From DATFNI01 sp963712305 (lineage in GTDB: Bacteria; Bacteroidota; Rhodothermia; Balneolales; DATFMH01): a stretch of DNA of 64,000 nt. A program made the translations under genes and the position numbers. The DNA lies in assembly GCA_963712305.1 (NCBI GenBank), contig CAVQHI010000001.1, positions 434,001-498,000 on the forward strand, written 5' to 3'. The notes below the pieces were generated by a model that made no database searches, was not told the DNA's origin, and saw only the letters and a list, made by a program, of their open reading frames with translations. Each line of letters starts with the position of its first letter. Within the stretch, counting starts at the first letter, position 1. Below are positions 53,295 to 63,013 of the stretch, in pieces.

Positions 53295-54623
53295 CTATGC
53301 TTTCCAGATATGCTTCTCATCTTTCGGCTCGATATCTTTCATTGAGTTGCGCGTATCGATGATGCAATCTGACCAGCCAGCCAGTTCGTAATAGTCGATA
53401 TCCTTATGGTTAGTAGCAATAATGACGGCATCATAATCTGCCACGATATCTTTACTCCAATCTGTCGACTTACGCCCGGCCCAGTGGCTATGCTCGCGTG
53501 TCGGGCCGATGACAGGGATATAGGGATCATAATAATCAACAGATGCACCGTATTTATCCAACAGGTCCATGATGTGAAACGTAGGTGATTCGCGCATATC
53601 GTCTACGTTAGGCTTATAGGCAAGACCTATGACTAACACATTACTGCCATTCAATGATTTACGATGCGCATTGAGCGCTTCCAGTGTGCGGTTAAGGACG
53701 AATCGCGGCATGTCGGTATTAACTTCGCCGGCAAGCTCGATAAAACGCGTATTCAGACCAAATTCGCGTGCCTTCCAGGTCAGGTAGAACGGATCGATCG
53801 GAATACAGTGTCCTCCGAGACCCGGCCCTGGGGTAAATTTCATGAATCCAAAAGGCTTTGTTGCAGCGGCATCGATCACTTCGTGGACATCGATATCCAT
53901 TGCCTGAAAAACAACTTTAAGCTCATTGACCAGGGCGATATTGACTGACCGGAAGATATTCTCCAGCAGTTTTACCGCTTCCGCCGTTCGTGTATTAGAT
54001 ACCGGTACCGTTTTTACAATCACAGAACCATAAAGTGCATTTGCAATCTCAAGAGCATCAGCCCCGTCACCACCAATAACTTTGGGAATAGTGCTCGTCT
54101 CGAAATCAGGATTTCCCGGATCTTCACGTTCAGGACTATAAGCGATATAGAAATCCGTACCGGACTTTAGCCCGGTTGCATCCTCACATATGGGTCTTAT
54201 CACCTCATCACTTGTTCCGGGGTAGGTGGTTGACTCAAGTACAATGAGCTGGCCTTTTCTCATATGTGGAGCAACCGTCTTTGTAGTATCTACAACATAT
54301 GTCATATCGGGTTCGCGGTGTTCATCCAACGGTGTCGGTACACACATGATGATAGCGTCGACCTCAGGTATTCGGCCAAAGTCATCGGTGAATTCAGCTT
54401 TACCAGAATCCACCATCTTTTTAACCTTATTGGATCCGATATGGCGAATATAAGTTTCTCCTTTATTCAATCTTGTGATTTTTTCAGGATCGATATCAAA
54501 TCCAACAACTGAGAAATCTTTATTTACAAAAGTTATGGCAAGCGGAAGCCCAACATAGCCAAGACCGACAATCCCCACTTTAAAGGTCCGATCTACAATC
54601 TTATTAAGTATTTCTTTTTTCAT
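53295..54623 (-). CDS. UDP-sugar 6-dehydrogenase (UDP-HexNAc type)
   Basis: A 442-residue dehydrogenase. VGIVGLGYVGLPLAITF binds NAD; LVVLESTTYPGTSDEV-like (here LIVLESTTYPGTSDEVI), MKFTPGPGLGGHCIPIDP with catalytic Cys273, and LGLAYKPNVDDMRESP-like (here IGLAYKPNVDDMRESPTFHI) are diagnostic of UDP-HexNAc dehydrogenases of the WbpO/TviB/WbpA type. It makes a uronic acid nucleotide for the polysaccharide assembled by the neighbouring transferases. It is the last gene of the cluster, followed by an intrinsic terminator. Confidence 0.9.
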   Translation of the reverse strand: MKKEILNKIVDRTFKVGIVGLGYVGLPLAITFVNKDFSVVGFDIDPEKITRLNKGETYIRHIGSNKVKKMVDSGKAEFTDDFGRIPEVDAIIMCVPTPLDEHREPDMTYVVDTTKTVAPHMRKGQLIVLESTTYPGTSDEVIRPICEDATGLKSGTDFYIAYSPEREDPGNPDFETSTIPKVIGGDGADALEIANALYGSVIVKTVPVSNTRTAEAVKLLENIFRSVNIALVNELKVVFQAMDIDVHEVIDAAATKPFGFMKFTPGPGLGGHCIPIDPFYLTWKAREFGLNTRFIELAGEVNTDMPRFVLNRTLEALNAHRKSLNGSNVLVIGLAYKPNVDDMRESPTFHIMDLLDKYGASVDYYDPYIPVIGPTREHSHWAGRKSTDWSKDIVADYDAVIIATNHKDIDYYELAGWSDCIIDTRNSMKDIEPKDEKHIWKA

Positions 54624-54792
54624 AATTTTCTTAAAAGTATAATTCTCAAAAATAGCTGATATGCATTATCGCCTTTAACAACAGGCAATTAACGGCATTG
54701 CTCAGAATCCGACGTAATATACCCTGCCATTAATCCATTCGAAAGCGACTAACCGATCATATAAGCAAAGAAGGGATTAAATCTTTTTATTG

Positions 54793-54901
54793 GTTGCCAG
54801 TTGCCAGTTGCCAGTTGCCAGTTGCCAGTTGCCAGTTGCCAGTGCTGCCAGTTGCCAGTGCCAGTTGCCAGTTGCCAGTTGCCAGTTGCCAGTTGCCAGT
54901 T
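54793..54901. repeat. (GTTGCCA)n heptamer microsatellite
   Basis: About fifteen GTTGCCA units in a 109-bp run, perfect for the first seven, then interrupted by two shortened units (GTGCTGCCA and GTGCCA). It lies in the 388-bp gap between the dehydrogenase and sugar transferase genes, which otherwise holds nothing recognisable. Confidence 0.9.
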
Positions 54902-55011
54902 AAGGAAAATAGAGAATTGATAATTTGATCTACAAACAAGAACTCATTCCGGGCGATCGAAATGATTTAATAAGATTGGATCTTAAATCCTGACATTAAT
55001 TCAAAATTAAA

Positions 55012-55785
55012 TCAATGTGCCCTTGTATTGCTGGTCAGCATCTGCTTGACTGTTCTCCGCATTATTTCGATGTCGAGTTTTAGAGATGACTTCTCAATAT
55101 ACTTAAGATCTCGCTTCAGACGATAGTACATATGCACCGGATCCAGGTTGCCGCCACGATAGCCTGTTATCTGGGCCCATCCTGTCAGACCGGGACGAGT
55201 ATTGCGGTAGCGCATACTAAATCCTGGTATGATGCTTCTCCAGTAACGGCATTCTTGCACAGGCAATGGTCTCGGACCTACCAGGCTCATCTCTCCTCTC
55301 AAAACGTTGATAAGTTGAGGAAGTTCGTCAAGATTCGTTCTCCTTAGTAATTCACCAAAGGTAAAAACTCTTTGGTCGTTCACTTTTGTGATATCCGGTT
55401 TCACATTTTGGCTTTTACTATTTACTACTTTCATCGTGCGGAATTTATAACAAAGAAATACTTCTCCGTTCTTTCCATACCGCGGTTGTAAAAATAATAC
55501 AGGCCCTTTCGTTGATAACTTAATTCCGATATAGATGATTGGGAAAATAAGTCCCAATACCAGCAATCCCAGTCCAGCTCCAATAATATCTACTGCCCTC
55601 TTAAACGCATATCCAGATCCCTTCGAATCAAGATTTACAGGGGGATAAGTTGCAATATGCACAACAGGATTGTTCCCGCCTGTTTTAAATGGATCAATCC
55701 CGGGCTCTAGTACTAACGCCCCACCCGTCGCCGGTCTATTCTCTTTGTTAACTTTTATGGCGTATTTGTTTATACGATTTTCCAT
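55012..55785 (-). CDS. Initiating sugar transferase (bacterial sugar transferase family)
   Basis: A 257-residue polyprenyl-phosphate sugar-1-phosphate transferase. One membrane helix (IGAGLGLLVLGLIFPIIYIG) follows a disordered N-terminal stretch of about 65 residues. The catalytic domain has QPRYGKNGEVFLCYKFRTM, RTNLDELPQLINVLRGEMS and LVGPRPLPVQE. It corresponds to the C-terminal domain of WcaJ-type enzymes without their four-helix front. It would start repeat-unit assembly on undecaprenyl phosphate. Upstream GT4, Wzy-like and GT2 genes complete the pathway. Confidence 0.9.
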   Translation of the reverse strand: MENRINKYAIKVNKENRPATGGALVLEPGIDPFKTGGNNPVVHIATYPPVNLDSKGSGYAFKRAVDIIGAGLGLLVLGLIFPIIYIGIKLSTKGPVLFLQPRYGKNGEVFLCYKFRTMKVVNSKSQNVKPDITKVNDQRVFTFGELLRRTNLDELPQLINVLRGEMSLVGPRPLPVQECRYWRSIIPGFSMRYRNTRPGLTGWAQITGYRGGNLDPVHMYYRLKRDLKYIEKSSLKLDIEIMRRTVKQMLTSNTRAH

Positions 55786-55983
55786 GATGCATAGGTGGTT
55801 TTAATAATTTTCTGTCATAATGTTAGTATCACATACTTATAGATGCAAGATTAATGTGGCAGAGGGTATGACTTTATACGTGGAAGCGTTTTTTTAGACG
55901 GTAAACAAATTAGAGTAACAACATAAAACAGACATTCAATGAATATTTTTTATGATTATCTGTATCATATTATAAATACCATA

Positions 55984-57195
55984 TCAATTATTTATAAGAT
56001 GCTCCCAATTACCTTTTACTTTATGATCTGAGAACTCCCTGCTGTGTACTTTTCCCCTTCTGGAGTATTCATTCATAATGTCTGTATCTTCAAAGAGTTT
56101 AACGATATACTCAAGGTATAAAGCATCCAAATCTTCCTGGTTCAGTTTGTCATTCATATTGTAAGAGGGAAGCAGAACACCATACTTTTCCATATATGAT
56201 TCTTCGCCTGGATTTTGTGTCTCCGAATCAGCGAGTATTTCCCTTGGTCCGGATGGACAATCGGAATGAATGACCGGTGTACCACAAACCAATGATTCAA
56301 TGATAACACTAGGCAGTCCCTCCCATAATGAAGTAGACAAAAACAAATCAGAATTGGCGATGTATTTATAGGGATTTTCTCTGAACCCCAATAGAATGAC
56401 ATTAGCTGATCGATCGAAATTATCCCCTATACCAACTTTTAATCCAGCTTCTTGAATCTGTTTGACTATTTTTTCCTTGTCCGGTCCATCACCAAGTAGT
56501 AATAATTTATAGCGGGTGCCATATTTTTTAACAAGCTTCGCAAAGATCCTTATTAAATGTTCATGGCCCTTTTGCCTGGTGAATCTCCCAACATTAACAA
56601 CCGTCTTGTAATTCGCGAATATTTCCTTTAGGGTTGGCTCAATATCTCCCCTGGATTTAATTTCGATACTATGAATATCAAAAGGATTATAAATGACCTT
56701 AAGGAGTTGATTGTTGAATTTATACCTGGTCGATAGAAAATTCTGGACTCCATATGACACTGAGACGATATAGGATGCATAGCTATAAATCCTCCCTATC
56801 ATCTTGTTCACCAGTCGTCTCTGAAAATCATTGTCCGCATGCATTCTGTTCTCATGTATGCAGACAATATTCTTACTCTTAAACGTCAATACATTCTGTA
56901 TGTTGGTGATCTCCCCATGGCTTATACATACATTAATATTGAATTTACTCTTATAGTAAAGGAGTTTGATAAAAGAAAGAAACAGGAACTTCAATCTTAC
57001 CAGGTTACCTCTCTTGTATGTATCTGGCAACCCGAAATCTACTACACTGGCATTTGATTTGTAGACACCGTGATTCCCATCCATAACAAAAAGAAATACA
57101 TTGTATTCACCTATCAATAAATTGCTAATATTTGCAGCAACTCTCTCAAGCCCACCTTCTCGCAACGACGGGGTGATGATAGCTATGTTCTTCAT
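55984..57195 (-). CDS. GT4-family glycosyltransferase (polysaccharide cluster, 2)
   Basis: A 403-residue GT-B enzyme. IAIITPSLREGGLERVAANI is the acceptor-domain start, NVGRFTRQKGHEHLIRIFAK and LLLLGDGPDKEKIVKQI begin the donor domain, and STSLWEGLPSVIIESLVCGT has the E-x7-E donor motif. Similar to GalNAc-type GT4 proteins of capsule clusters. It overlaps the upstream GT4 gene by 50 bp. The sequence is visibly more AT-rich than its flanks, as often seen for horizontally acquired surface-glycan genes. Confidence 0.88.
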   Translation of the reverse strand: MKNIAIITPSLREGGLERVAANISNLLIGEYNVFLFVMDGNHGVYKSNASVVDFGLPDTYKRGNLVRLKFLFLSFIKLLYYKSKFNINVCISHGEITNIQNVLTFKSKNIVCIHENRMHADNDFQRRLVNKMIGRIYSYASYIVSVSYGVQNFLSTRYKFNNQLLKVIYNPFDIHSIEIKSRGDIEPTLKEIFANYKTVVNVGRFTRQKGHEHLIRIFAKLVKKYGTRYKLLLLGDGPDKEKIVKQIQEAGLKVGIGDNFDRSANVILLGFRENPYKYIANSDLFLSTSLWEGLPSVIIESLVCGTPVIHSDCPSGPREILADSETQNPGEESYMEKYGVLLPSYNMNDKLNQEDLDALYLEYIVKLFEDTDIMNEYSRRGKVHSREFSDHKVKGNWEHLINN

Positions 57196-58267
57196 CTTCT
57201 ATGTTATATATATCCAATAACTTATCGACATAATGGTCAATCAGATAGTTATCATAAACATTTTCTTTCGAATTATAGGATAATTTGAAATAAGTCAGTT
57301 TATCCAGTCTCAAGAAATTTATTTTCTCATTAAATATGTGCTCTTCATACGGCAGAACATACCCATTATAATCATTCGAAATTATATCTCTGTTGCCAAC
57401 AGCATCAGTAACAAGGCAAGGTAATCCCATTGCCTGGGCCTCCAGGACAGCAATTGGCATGCCTTCTGATATGGATGTTTGCAGATACAGAAACGTCGAG
57501 TTTAAATACCTGATCAACTCCTCTTTCTCCAACCAACCAGTTACTTCAACATTACTCTCATTCTGTAATTCATCCTTCATATAATCGCCGTCTCCAATCC
57601 AATAGAAATGGTAGTCTTTGTTATTTCGGGCAATTTCTAAAAAGAGTCTTGGATTTTTTTGTTTAGATAATCTTCCAACGGTGGCTATATTTTTCGAAGC
57701 AAACCTGTCCTTATAATCAATTACGACCCGGTTAAACAGACTGTTGTCGATGGCATTATTCAATAGTTTTACATTATTGGTCAACCGCTTGTTTATTTCA
57801 TCATACTCTCCCTTAGAACAGGCTATCAGATTATCGCCGAACATCAGGCCTATTTTTTCCATTGCGTAATACATATTTTTCTTCACCCCTTTCGAAACTG
57901 TGTAGGCCAGATCATGAGGTGAATAAAACACATTCTTATCAAATCCAGAAATTTTGGATGCCACTCGGCCTATAAAACCTGCCTTGGATGAATGCAAATG
58001 GATTATATCCGGATTCTCTTTCTTAATAATTTTAACAAGATTCATCAAATTTAATGTATCCCTATAGGGTGAAATGTTACGCGCCATATTCATTTTGTGT
58101 AGATGAATACTCTTGTTAAAGTAACAATTGACATTGGCCGGGGTGTTCTCCCTGGTAGAATATACAATTGTGACATCGTGACCGCGAACTGCGAGCTCAT
58201 TCGACATATTTTTAACGATGTCTAAAATTCCACCTGTAAAGGCCTCTATGATATGCAATATTTTCAT
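57146..58267 (-). CDS. GT4-family glycosyltransferase (polysaccharide cluster, 1)
   Basis: A 373-residue GT-B enzyme. MKILHIIEAFTGGILDIVKN starts the acceptor domain, IIHLHSSKAGFIGRVASKI follows, and the donor domain has NIATVGRLSKQKNPRLFLEI and QTSISEGMPIAVLEAQAMGL with the E-x7-E motif. The ATG at 58267 gives a normal GT4 start; the frame is open 78 bp further but that part has no family match. AT-rich like its neighbours. Donor sugar unknown. Confidence 0.88.
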   Translation of the reverse strand: MKILHIIEAFTGGILDIVKNMSNELAVRGHDVTIVYSTRENTPANVNCYFNKSIHLHKMNMARNISPYRDTLNLMNLVKIIKKENPDIIHLHSSKAGFIGRVASKISGFDKNVFYSPHDLAYTVSKGVKKNMYYAMEKIGLMFGDNLIACSKGEYDEINKRLTNNVKLLNNAIDNSLFNRVVIDYKDRFASKNIATVGRLSKQKNPRLFLEIARNNKDYHFYWIGDGDYMKDELQNESNVEVTGWLEKEELIRYLNSTFLYLQTSISEGMPIAVLEAQAMGLPCLVTDAVGNRDIISNDYNGYVLPYEEHIFNEKINFLRLDKLTYFKLSYNSKENVYDNYLIDHYVDKLLDIYNIEDEEHSYHHPVVARRWA

Positions 58268-58735
58268 AATACCTGAGCTAATTGTTGAATGGAATTCCAC
58301 CAAACGGGAAATTGATAGTATTGCGTCATTAAACGCATACATCAAACTTTGAGGAGGCTATGAAACCCTAACACAGTTGCGCCATTAATTGCTGATTTGG
58401 TCAAGGCTGAATTGTGAAGGCAATAGCTGGCTCTCCTAAAAAGCACCGGCAGTTGGCATTTTTAGATTTGAGATATTTGTTACATGTTAATGTTATTCAA
58501 TCTCACGTACTCACGTAGTTCTATAATCTGTTCGAAGCATACCGGCATCTTTCTGTATTTACAACTTTTATGTGGCAAGACGTAATATGTATAGGTAAGC
58601 GTCCATAGTACTGTTGTAAAATCAATTTGACTAATCTCAATTTATCAGATTACGAATAGCATATATTGTCGAATATACGTACATCATATTTGTCCAAATA
58701 TAATCATACACATTTATTTGAAATATAAAAATAAA
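58268..58735. other. AT-rich intergenic, no gene seen
   Basis: No ORF with a ribosome-binding site. It probably holds the promoter of the two GT4 genes. No repeat or terminator stands out. Confidence 0.35.
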
Positions 58736-59875
58736 TTATCCTAATGAGGATTTTATCATTTTCAACTCTATCGAAAAAAGATAAAACAGTAGAAATATTA
58801 TCATAGGCAATAAAGCTAATTCATGTCTCGAAAATGTCCCGTAATCCGGTTCGAACATTGCTTCTACAAAACTAAACGAAAATATCCATGCTACTGCTGC
58901 AAATAACTTTTTTTGATATGTATCTTTTATAACAAATTCATAACCGGTCTGAATAAACCTGTAATTTTTTATGACCTTATAAATTATAAACAGAACAGTT
59001 GTGATCTGGATAAGAGCAAATAATCCCTGAATAAGGCCGCTAAAAATCATAGTAACAGGGAAAAGCAACCTCAGCCAGCAGTAAACGGTATTAGCGATAT
59101 CTGTAAATGCAGAAGTATTTACAAACGGGTTATGAATCATAGTATTGGCGTATTCTGAATTGACTCTGGCAATATTGATACTATAACGGGCATCGGTAAT
59201 AAATTTCCCCGTAACACTGTGAACTAAAAAATAAAATGCGACGATAATCAATGCTAAAGCAATAATTTTAAGATACTTGTCAATTTTTCTGAAGCTCAAA
59301 TAGTATATAACGAGAAAGAGAAATAATACGATATACCAGTATATTCTAATATAAGAGGCATACATCATTATCAGGAGAATAGATAAAATGAATGAATACT
59401 TGTTACCAATACTATTCAACAGGGAAAAAACAAGTATTAGCGAAAAAAGCTCCTTTGAGTATTGTCCTAAATAAATTGGGAGAATGATCATCCACGCCGC
59501 AACAATCAAGTGCTCAACTGAAAAAAAACGAAGACTTTTCAGAAAATTTTTATTGGGCAGCAGAATGATAACAAAGGATAGTGTGTAAATCACATATTTT
59601 CCTACACTAATCGGTATAACTGTTCCAAAACCCAACAGTTTATACAGGAATGCCGTGTTGGCAAATGATTTGGGAAGCGCGTTGGTATTGGTATTCTGAA
59701 TTAAGCTTATAAGGGTATCGTTATCAAAAAAATACTTCTTCGGGAGCAAGTGAGGAGATAAGGCAATAATTGATAGTCCTATTAAATACACTCCGATTAC
59801 TATCAAGTGTTTAGTATCGATTCTTAAAGAAGTGACACCCTGTAGTCCTATTTTTTCCCTTATCGATTTAATCAT
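58736..59875 (-). CDS. Polytopic membrane protein, candidate polysaccharide polymerase (Wzy/EpsG-like)
   Basis: A 379-residue protein with about ten to eleven helices and few charges, very AT-rich. A moderately large periplasmic loop (about 220-260, SVTGKFITDARYSINIARVN) and position among transferase genes fit a Wzy or EpsG-type polymerase. No strict sequence signature exists for this group, so the call rests on topology and context. No Wzx flippase was found in the window. A GT2 gene lies 18 bp upstream. Confidence 0.6.
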   Translation of the reverse strand: MIKSIREKIGLQGVTSLRIDTKHLIVIGVYLIGLSIIALSPHLLPKKYFFDNDTLISLIQNTNTNALPKSFANTAFLYKLLGFGTVIPISVGKYVIYTLSFVIILLPNKNFLKSLRFFSVEHLIVAAWMIILPIYLGQYSKELFSLILVFSLLNSIGNKYSFILSILLIMMYASYIRIYWYIVLFLFLVIYYLSFRKIDKYLKIIALALIIVAFYFLVHSVTGKFITDARYSINIARVNSEYANTMIHNPFVNTSAFTDIANTVYCWLRLLFPVTMIFSGLIQGLFALIQITTVLFIIYKVIKNYRFIQTGYEFVIKDTYQKKLFAAVAWIFSFSFVEAMFEPDYGTFSRHELALLPMIIFLLFYLFSIELKMIKSSLG

Positions 59876-59893
59876 ACATTTGCCATCTCTGTG

Positions 59894-60655
59894 CTACAGA
59901 ATTTCGTCTTTCAGATAAGCGCCTATCTTCGCCCTCGCCTGAAAGATTTCAAACAACATCTTCCCGATGCTGCTGTATGTATAGTATCTGTTAAGCACTT
60001 TAAACAACTCTTCCTTAACCTGCGCATAATTCTCTTTGTTTTGCGTTTTGCTCTCATCATGGACCCGGAATGCACCCAACATATGTGGAATCCTCCCGAT
60101 CTTATATCTGCCGACGATCCTGCAGTATAGATCTATGTCCATGCAATAATGCAGACTCTCATCCAGATATCCCAGTTCTTCGAAAACCTCTTTTCGAAAA
60201 AAAACACTGGGTTGAACAGGATAAAAACGTCCATACTTGAATTTCCACTTTTTATATGACGGCGGATGGACGTCAGCTAATTTCTTTACTTGCGGATCAA
60301 TTCTCTGGTAATATCCATAAACCATTTTCACATCACTGTTTTCCTCAAAAAAATCTGCAACTCTTTCAAAACAATGAGGTAAGTAAATATCATCCGCATT
60401 TTGCCAGGCGACAATATCACCCGATGCTTTCTTTAGTCCTTTATTAATGGCATCAGATTGTCCATTATCCGGTTCTGATATGAGCGTTATTCCTTGGTAT
60501 TTATTCACAATATTAATAGTGTCATCATCCGACGCACCATCAACAACAATATGCTCTACATCCTGGATTGATTGATTTTCAATCGATTCAATCGTATCTG
60601 AGATATATTTTTCAGAGTTATAGCTGGGGGTTATGATGCTAAACTTCATTGGCAT
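59894..60655 (-). CDS. GT2-family glycosyltransferase
   Basis: A 253-residue GT-A enzyme. FSIITPSYNSEKYISDTIES opens the nucleotide-binding fold, EHIVVDGASDDDTINIVNK has the first Asp motif, and DIVAWQNADDIYLPHCFERV carries the DxD-like metal site. LDESLHYCMDIDLYCRIVGR completes the acceptor region. It adds one sugar in repeat-unit synthesis. The start MPMKFSI at 60655 has an in-frame alternative ATG six bases downstream. It is the first gene of the AT-rich block. Confidence 0.9.
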   Translation of the reverse strand: MPMKFSIITPSYNSEKYISDTIESIENQSIQDVEHIVVDGASDDDTINIVNKYQGITLISEPDNGQSDAINKGLKKASGDIVAWQNADDIYLPHCFERVADFFEENSDVKMVYGYYQRIDPQVKKLADVHPPSYKKWKFKYGRFYPVQPSVFFRKEVFEELGYLDESLHYCMDIDLYCRIVGRYKIGRIPHMLGAFRVHDESKTQNKENYAQVKEELFKVLNRYYTYSSIGKMLFEIFQARAKIGAYLKDEIL

Positions 60656-60839
60656 GTTTTCTATTCATCAATGTGTCCTATCTACGGCTATTAATTAAAT
60701 GACTTTTGGGAATTGCCACGGAAACACGGAAATACACGGAGGACTCGATGTAATCTTCAGATGTGTTTCTGTGGATTTTTGCTTGAATCAATCGGGAGTT
60801 ATATGAAATTGTATTGATGCTGATAGTCATTATTAATTA

Positions 60840-62321
60840 TTACCGGTTGACCTTATTAATTCTTGATACGATATCTGTCGTGCTTTTACCGGCCACGAGT
60901 TCAACAGTTTCCACGGTTCCCCCCCACGATCTCACCTCTTTTGCACCTACGATCCCGGCTTCTTGATAATCACTTCCCTTAACCAAAACATCCGGTTGAA
61001 AACTCTCAATTAGCCGCAATGGTGTTTCTTCATCGAATAGAACAACCGCATCCGTCGCTGACAATGCGGCAAGAATGCGGGCACGGTCCTCTTCCGGGAC
61101 AATAGGACGATCATCTCCCTTGAGCACCTTAACGGATTGATCCGTATTTAATCCGATGATCAGCCGGTCTCCTAACTTTTTTGCCGCTTCCAAATAACTC
61201 ACATGACCCACATGCAGAATATCGAAACAGCCGTTCGTAAAAACGATCTTCTCTCCCCTGTCCTTCCACTCCTGAATCCTATGCAGCAATTGAGCTTCGT
61301 CGTATATTTTGGAACCGGACCCGCTCGACGAGTCGGTACCCAACGCGTTGATCAGTTCACCACGCTTAATCGGGACCGTTCCAACCTTGCTCACTACAAC
61401 GCCTGCTGCAACATTTGCCAGTGTAATCACTTCATCAATGGATAATCCACTTGTTATGAAACCCGCAACAGTTGCCAGTACCGTATCTCCGGCACCCGAC
61501 ACGTCAAACACTTCCAGGGCCTGCGCCGGAAAATGCCGTATTTCCTTGCGATCACCGGTAAGCAAACTAATCCCATACTCTCCCCTGGTAATCATCAGAT
61601 TGTCGATACGCAATTTGGTCCTTAGTGATTCGGCCTTTGGAAAAAGGGCGTCGAGATCATCAGGAGCACATTGCAATACGTCGCTAATCTCTTTCAGGTT
61701 CGGGGTTAATAATGTGGCTCCGGCATACTTGGTAAAATCAAGTCCCTTGGGATCGACTAATACCGGAATTTGTTTACTGTTCGCTTCCTTGATAAGAGTT
61801 TGACAGACACCGGAGCTGAGTACTCCTTTGGCGTAATCCGATAAGATCATAACATCAAACGACCCTTCCTCCAGAACCTTCAGAATACCTTCGAGAAATG
61901 ATTTCTCCTGAGATGCCGGCGACAAACAGCTTTCTTCTTCATCGAGACGGATCATTTGCTGATGGCTGCCTATTATCCGAGTCTTTGTAATTGTTGGGCG
62001 ATCGGGTACCGGGATTACAAGACTTGTATCCACATTTTCCTTTTTCAGGCTGGCCAGCAACTCGTCTCTGGCACTATCCATGCCCGTGAGACCGGCCAAA
62101 AAGACGTTCGCACCCAACCCTTTCAGATTCAACGCAACATTAGCTGCTCCACCTCCCCTTTTTGATGTCTTGCGTACATGGACAACCGGAACGGGTGCTT
62201 CCGGTGAAATGCGTGAAACACTTCCCCATATGTAACGGTCGAGCATGACATCACCGATAACGATCACCTTCAGGTGAACAAGTCCTTTTGAAACTGTCGA
62301 TAAAACGTTATTGCTTTTCAT
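60840..62321 (-). CDS. hldE: Bifunctional heptose 7-phosphate kinase/heptose 1-phosphate adenylyltransferase
   Basis: A 493-residue two-domain enzyme. Residues 1-320 are a ribokinase-type kinase with VIVIGDVMLDRYIWGSVSRI, a GGAANVALN motif and catalytic Asp279 in DVSGAGDTVLATVAGF. Residues about 350-493 are a nucleotidyltransferase with FTNGCFDILHVGHVSYLEAA (HxGH) and a late STTDIVSRI motif. It phosphorylates D-glycero-D-manno-heptose 7-phosphate and then adenylylates the 1-phosphate, leading to ADP-heptose for the LPS core. The adjacent GT9 gene fits as user of the product. Confidence 0.95.
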   Translation of the reverse strand: MKSNNVLSTVSKGLVHLKVIVIGDVMLDRYIWGSVSRISPEAPVPVVHVRKTSKRGGGAANVALNLKGLGANVFLAGLTGMDSARDELLASLKKENVDTSLVIPVPDRPTITKTRIIGSHQQMIRLDEEESCLSPASQEKSFLEGILKVLEEGSFDVMILSDYAKGVLSSGVCQTLIKEANSKQIPVLVDPKGLDFTKYAGATLLTPNLKEISDVLQCAPDDLDALFPKAESLRTKLRIDNLMITRGEYGISLLTGDRKEIRHFPAQALEVFDVSGAGDTVLATVAGFITSGLSIDEVITLANVAAGVVVSKVGTVPIKRGELINALGTDSSSGSGSKIYDEAQLLHRIQEWKDRGEKIVFTNGCFDILHVGHVSYLEAAKKLGDRLIIGLNTDQSVKVLKGDDRPIVPEEDRARILAALSATDAVVLFDEETPLRLIESFQPDVLVKGSDYQEAGIVGAKEVRSWGGTVETVELVAGKSTTDIVSRINKVNR

Positions 62322-63013
62322 CCTGAGACGTTTTTTTTACTATAACTAAGTTCAATTCGATATACGAGTTCAACATTTTTAAAATGACACTCGCTCTGGT
62401 ACCTCACCCCTTGCTCCGCCGAACGATATTACGTAAAAGCTCGTACTGAATATGGCTGCGCGAAGGCGATGCCAACCTCCCTAAAGCGTTCGGGACAAGC
62501 TCTCTCCATATGCATGGAGAGCGGCTCTTTTTAATTTTGTCCGTGAGAATCCGCATCATCCGTGTTCTATTCTTTAAAGATGTCAATAGGAGTCTGTTGA
62601 GAAATCTAACCTGTCCGGAAACAAAAAAAAGGCACTGAGTGTATACATCGTTTACGGTCATTGTAGATTGAGGCTGTCCAAAAAGCATAAATGATAAAGC
62701 TAAAGCCTAATTTATTTAGGGATTCTAATATATCACATTGGAAAACAACCCCCTTCACCCCCTTTCTTAAGGGGGAAAGAACGACTTGTTTCATAATGAA
62801 GGTTGGAAATCCTAATATTTTTAGGCAGTTCAATAGGTACAATGACTTTTTGGACAGCCTCCAGGATGACAGTGCTCGTGTAAAGTGTAAAATTTTCACT
62901 TAGTTCGAATATATGTCATTTCAGTAAAGGTTAAGGTATTTCCTTTATTAATGGCTCGGAATGACATTAAAGGGCGGGTTATTTGTGATTTCATTATAAC
63001 GAACTCGCTTTAA
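62322..63013. other. Intergenic with repeats and a MITE
   Basis: No gene. From the left: CTCTCCATATGCATGGAGAG palindrome (62502-62521) in a repeat-derived stretch, the MITE at 62670-62861, and AT-rich DNA. An AACTCGCTTTAACTAATT stretch at 63002-63019 next to the GT9 stop resembles the AACTCACGTTAAATT element end. Confidence 0.5.
62670..62861. mobile_element. 192-bp MITE with 16-bp perfect inverted ends
   Basis: GAGGCTGTCCAAAAAG (62670-62685) and CTTTTTGGACAGCCTC (62846-62861) are exact inverted repeats. The interior includes an imperfect CCCCCTT/AAGGGGG hairpin and no ORF. Ends of the GAGGCTGTCC type are common for insertion sequences in Bacteroidota; no transposase is present here. Confidence 0.7.

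Noticed and set aside
54793..54901. Repeat array that might be read as CRISPR
   Set aside because: The unit is 7 bp, contiguous, with no spacers and no cas genes nearby.
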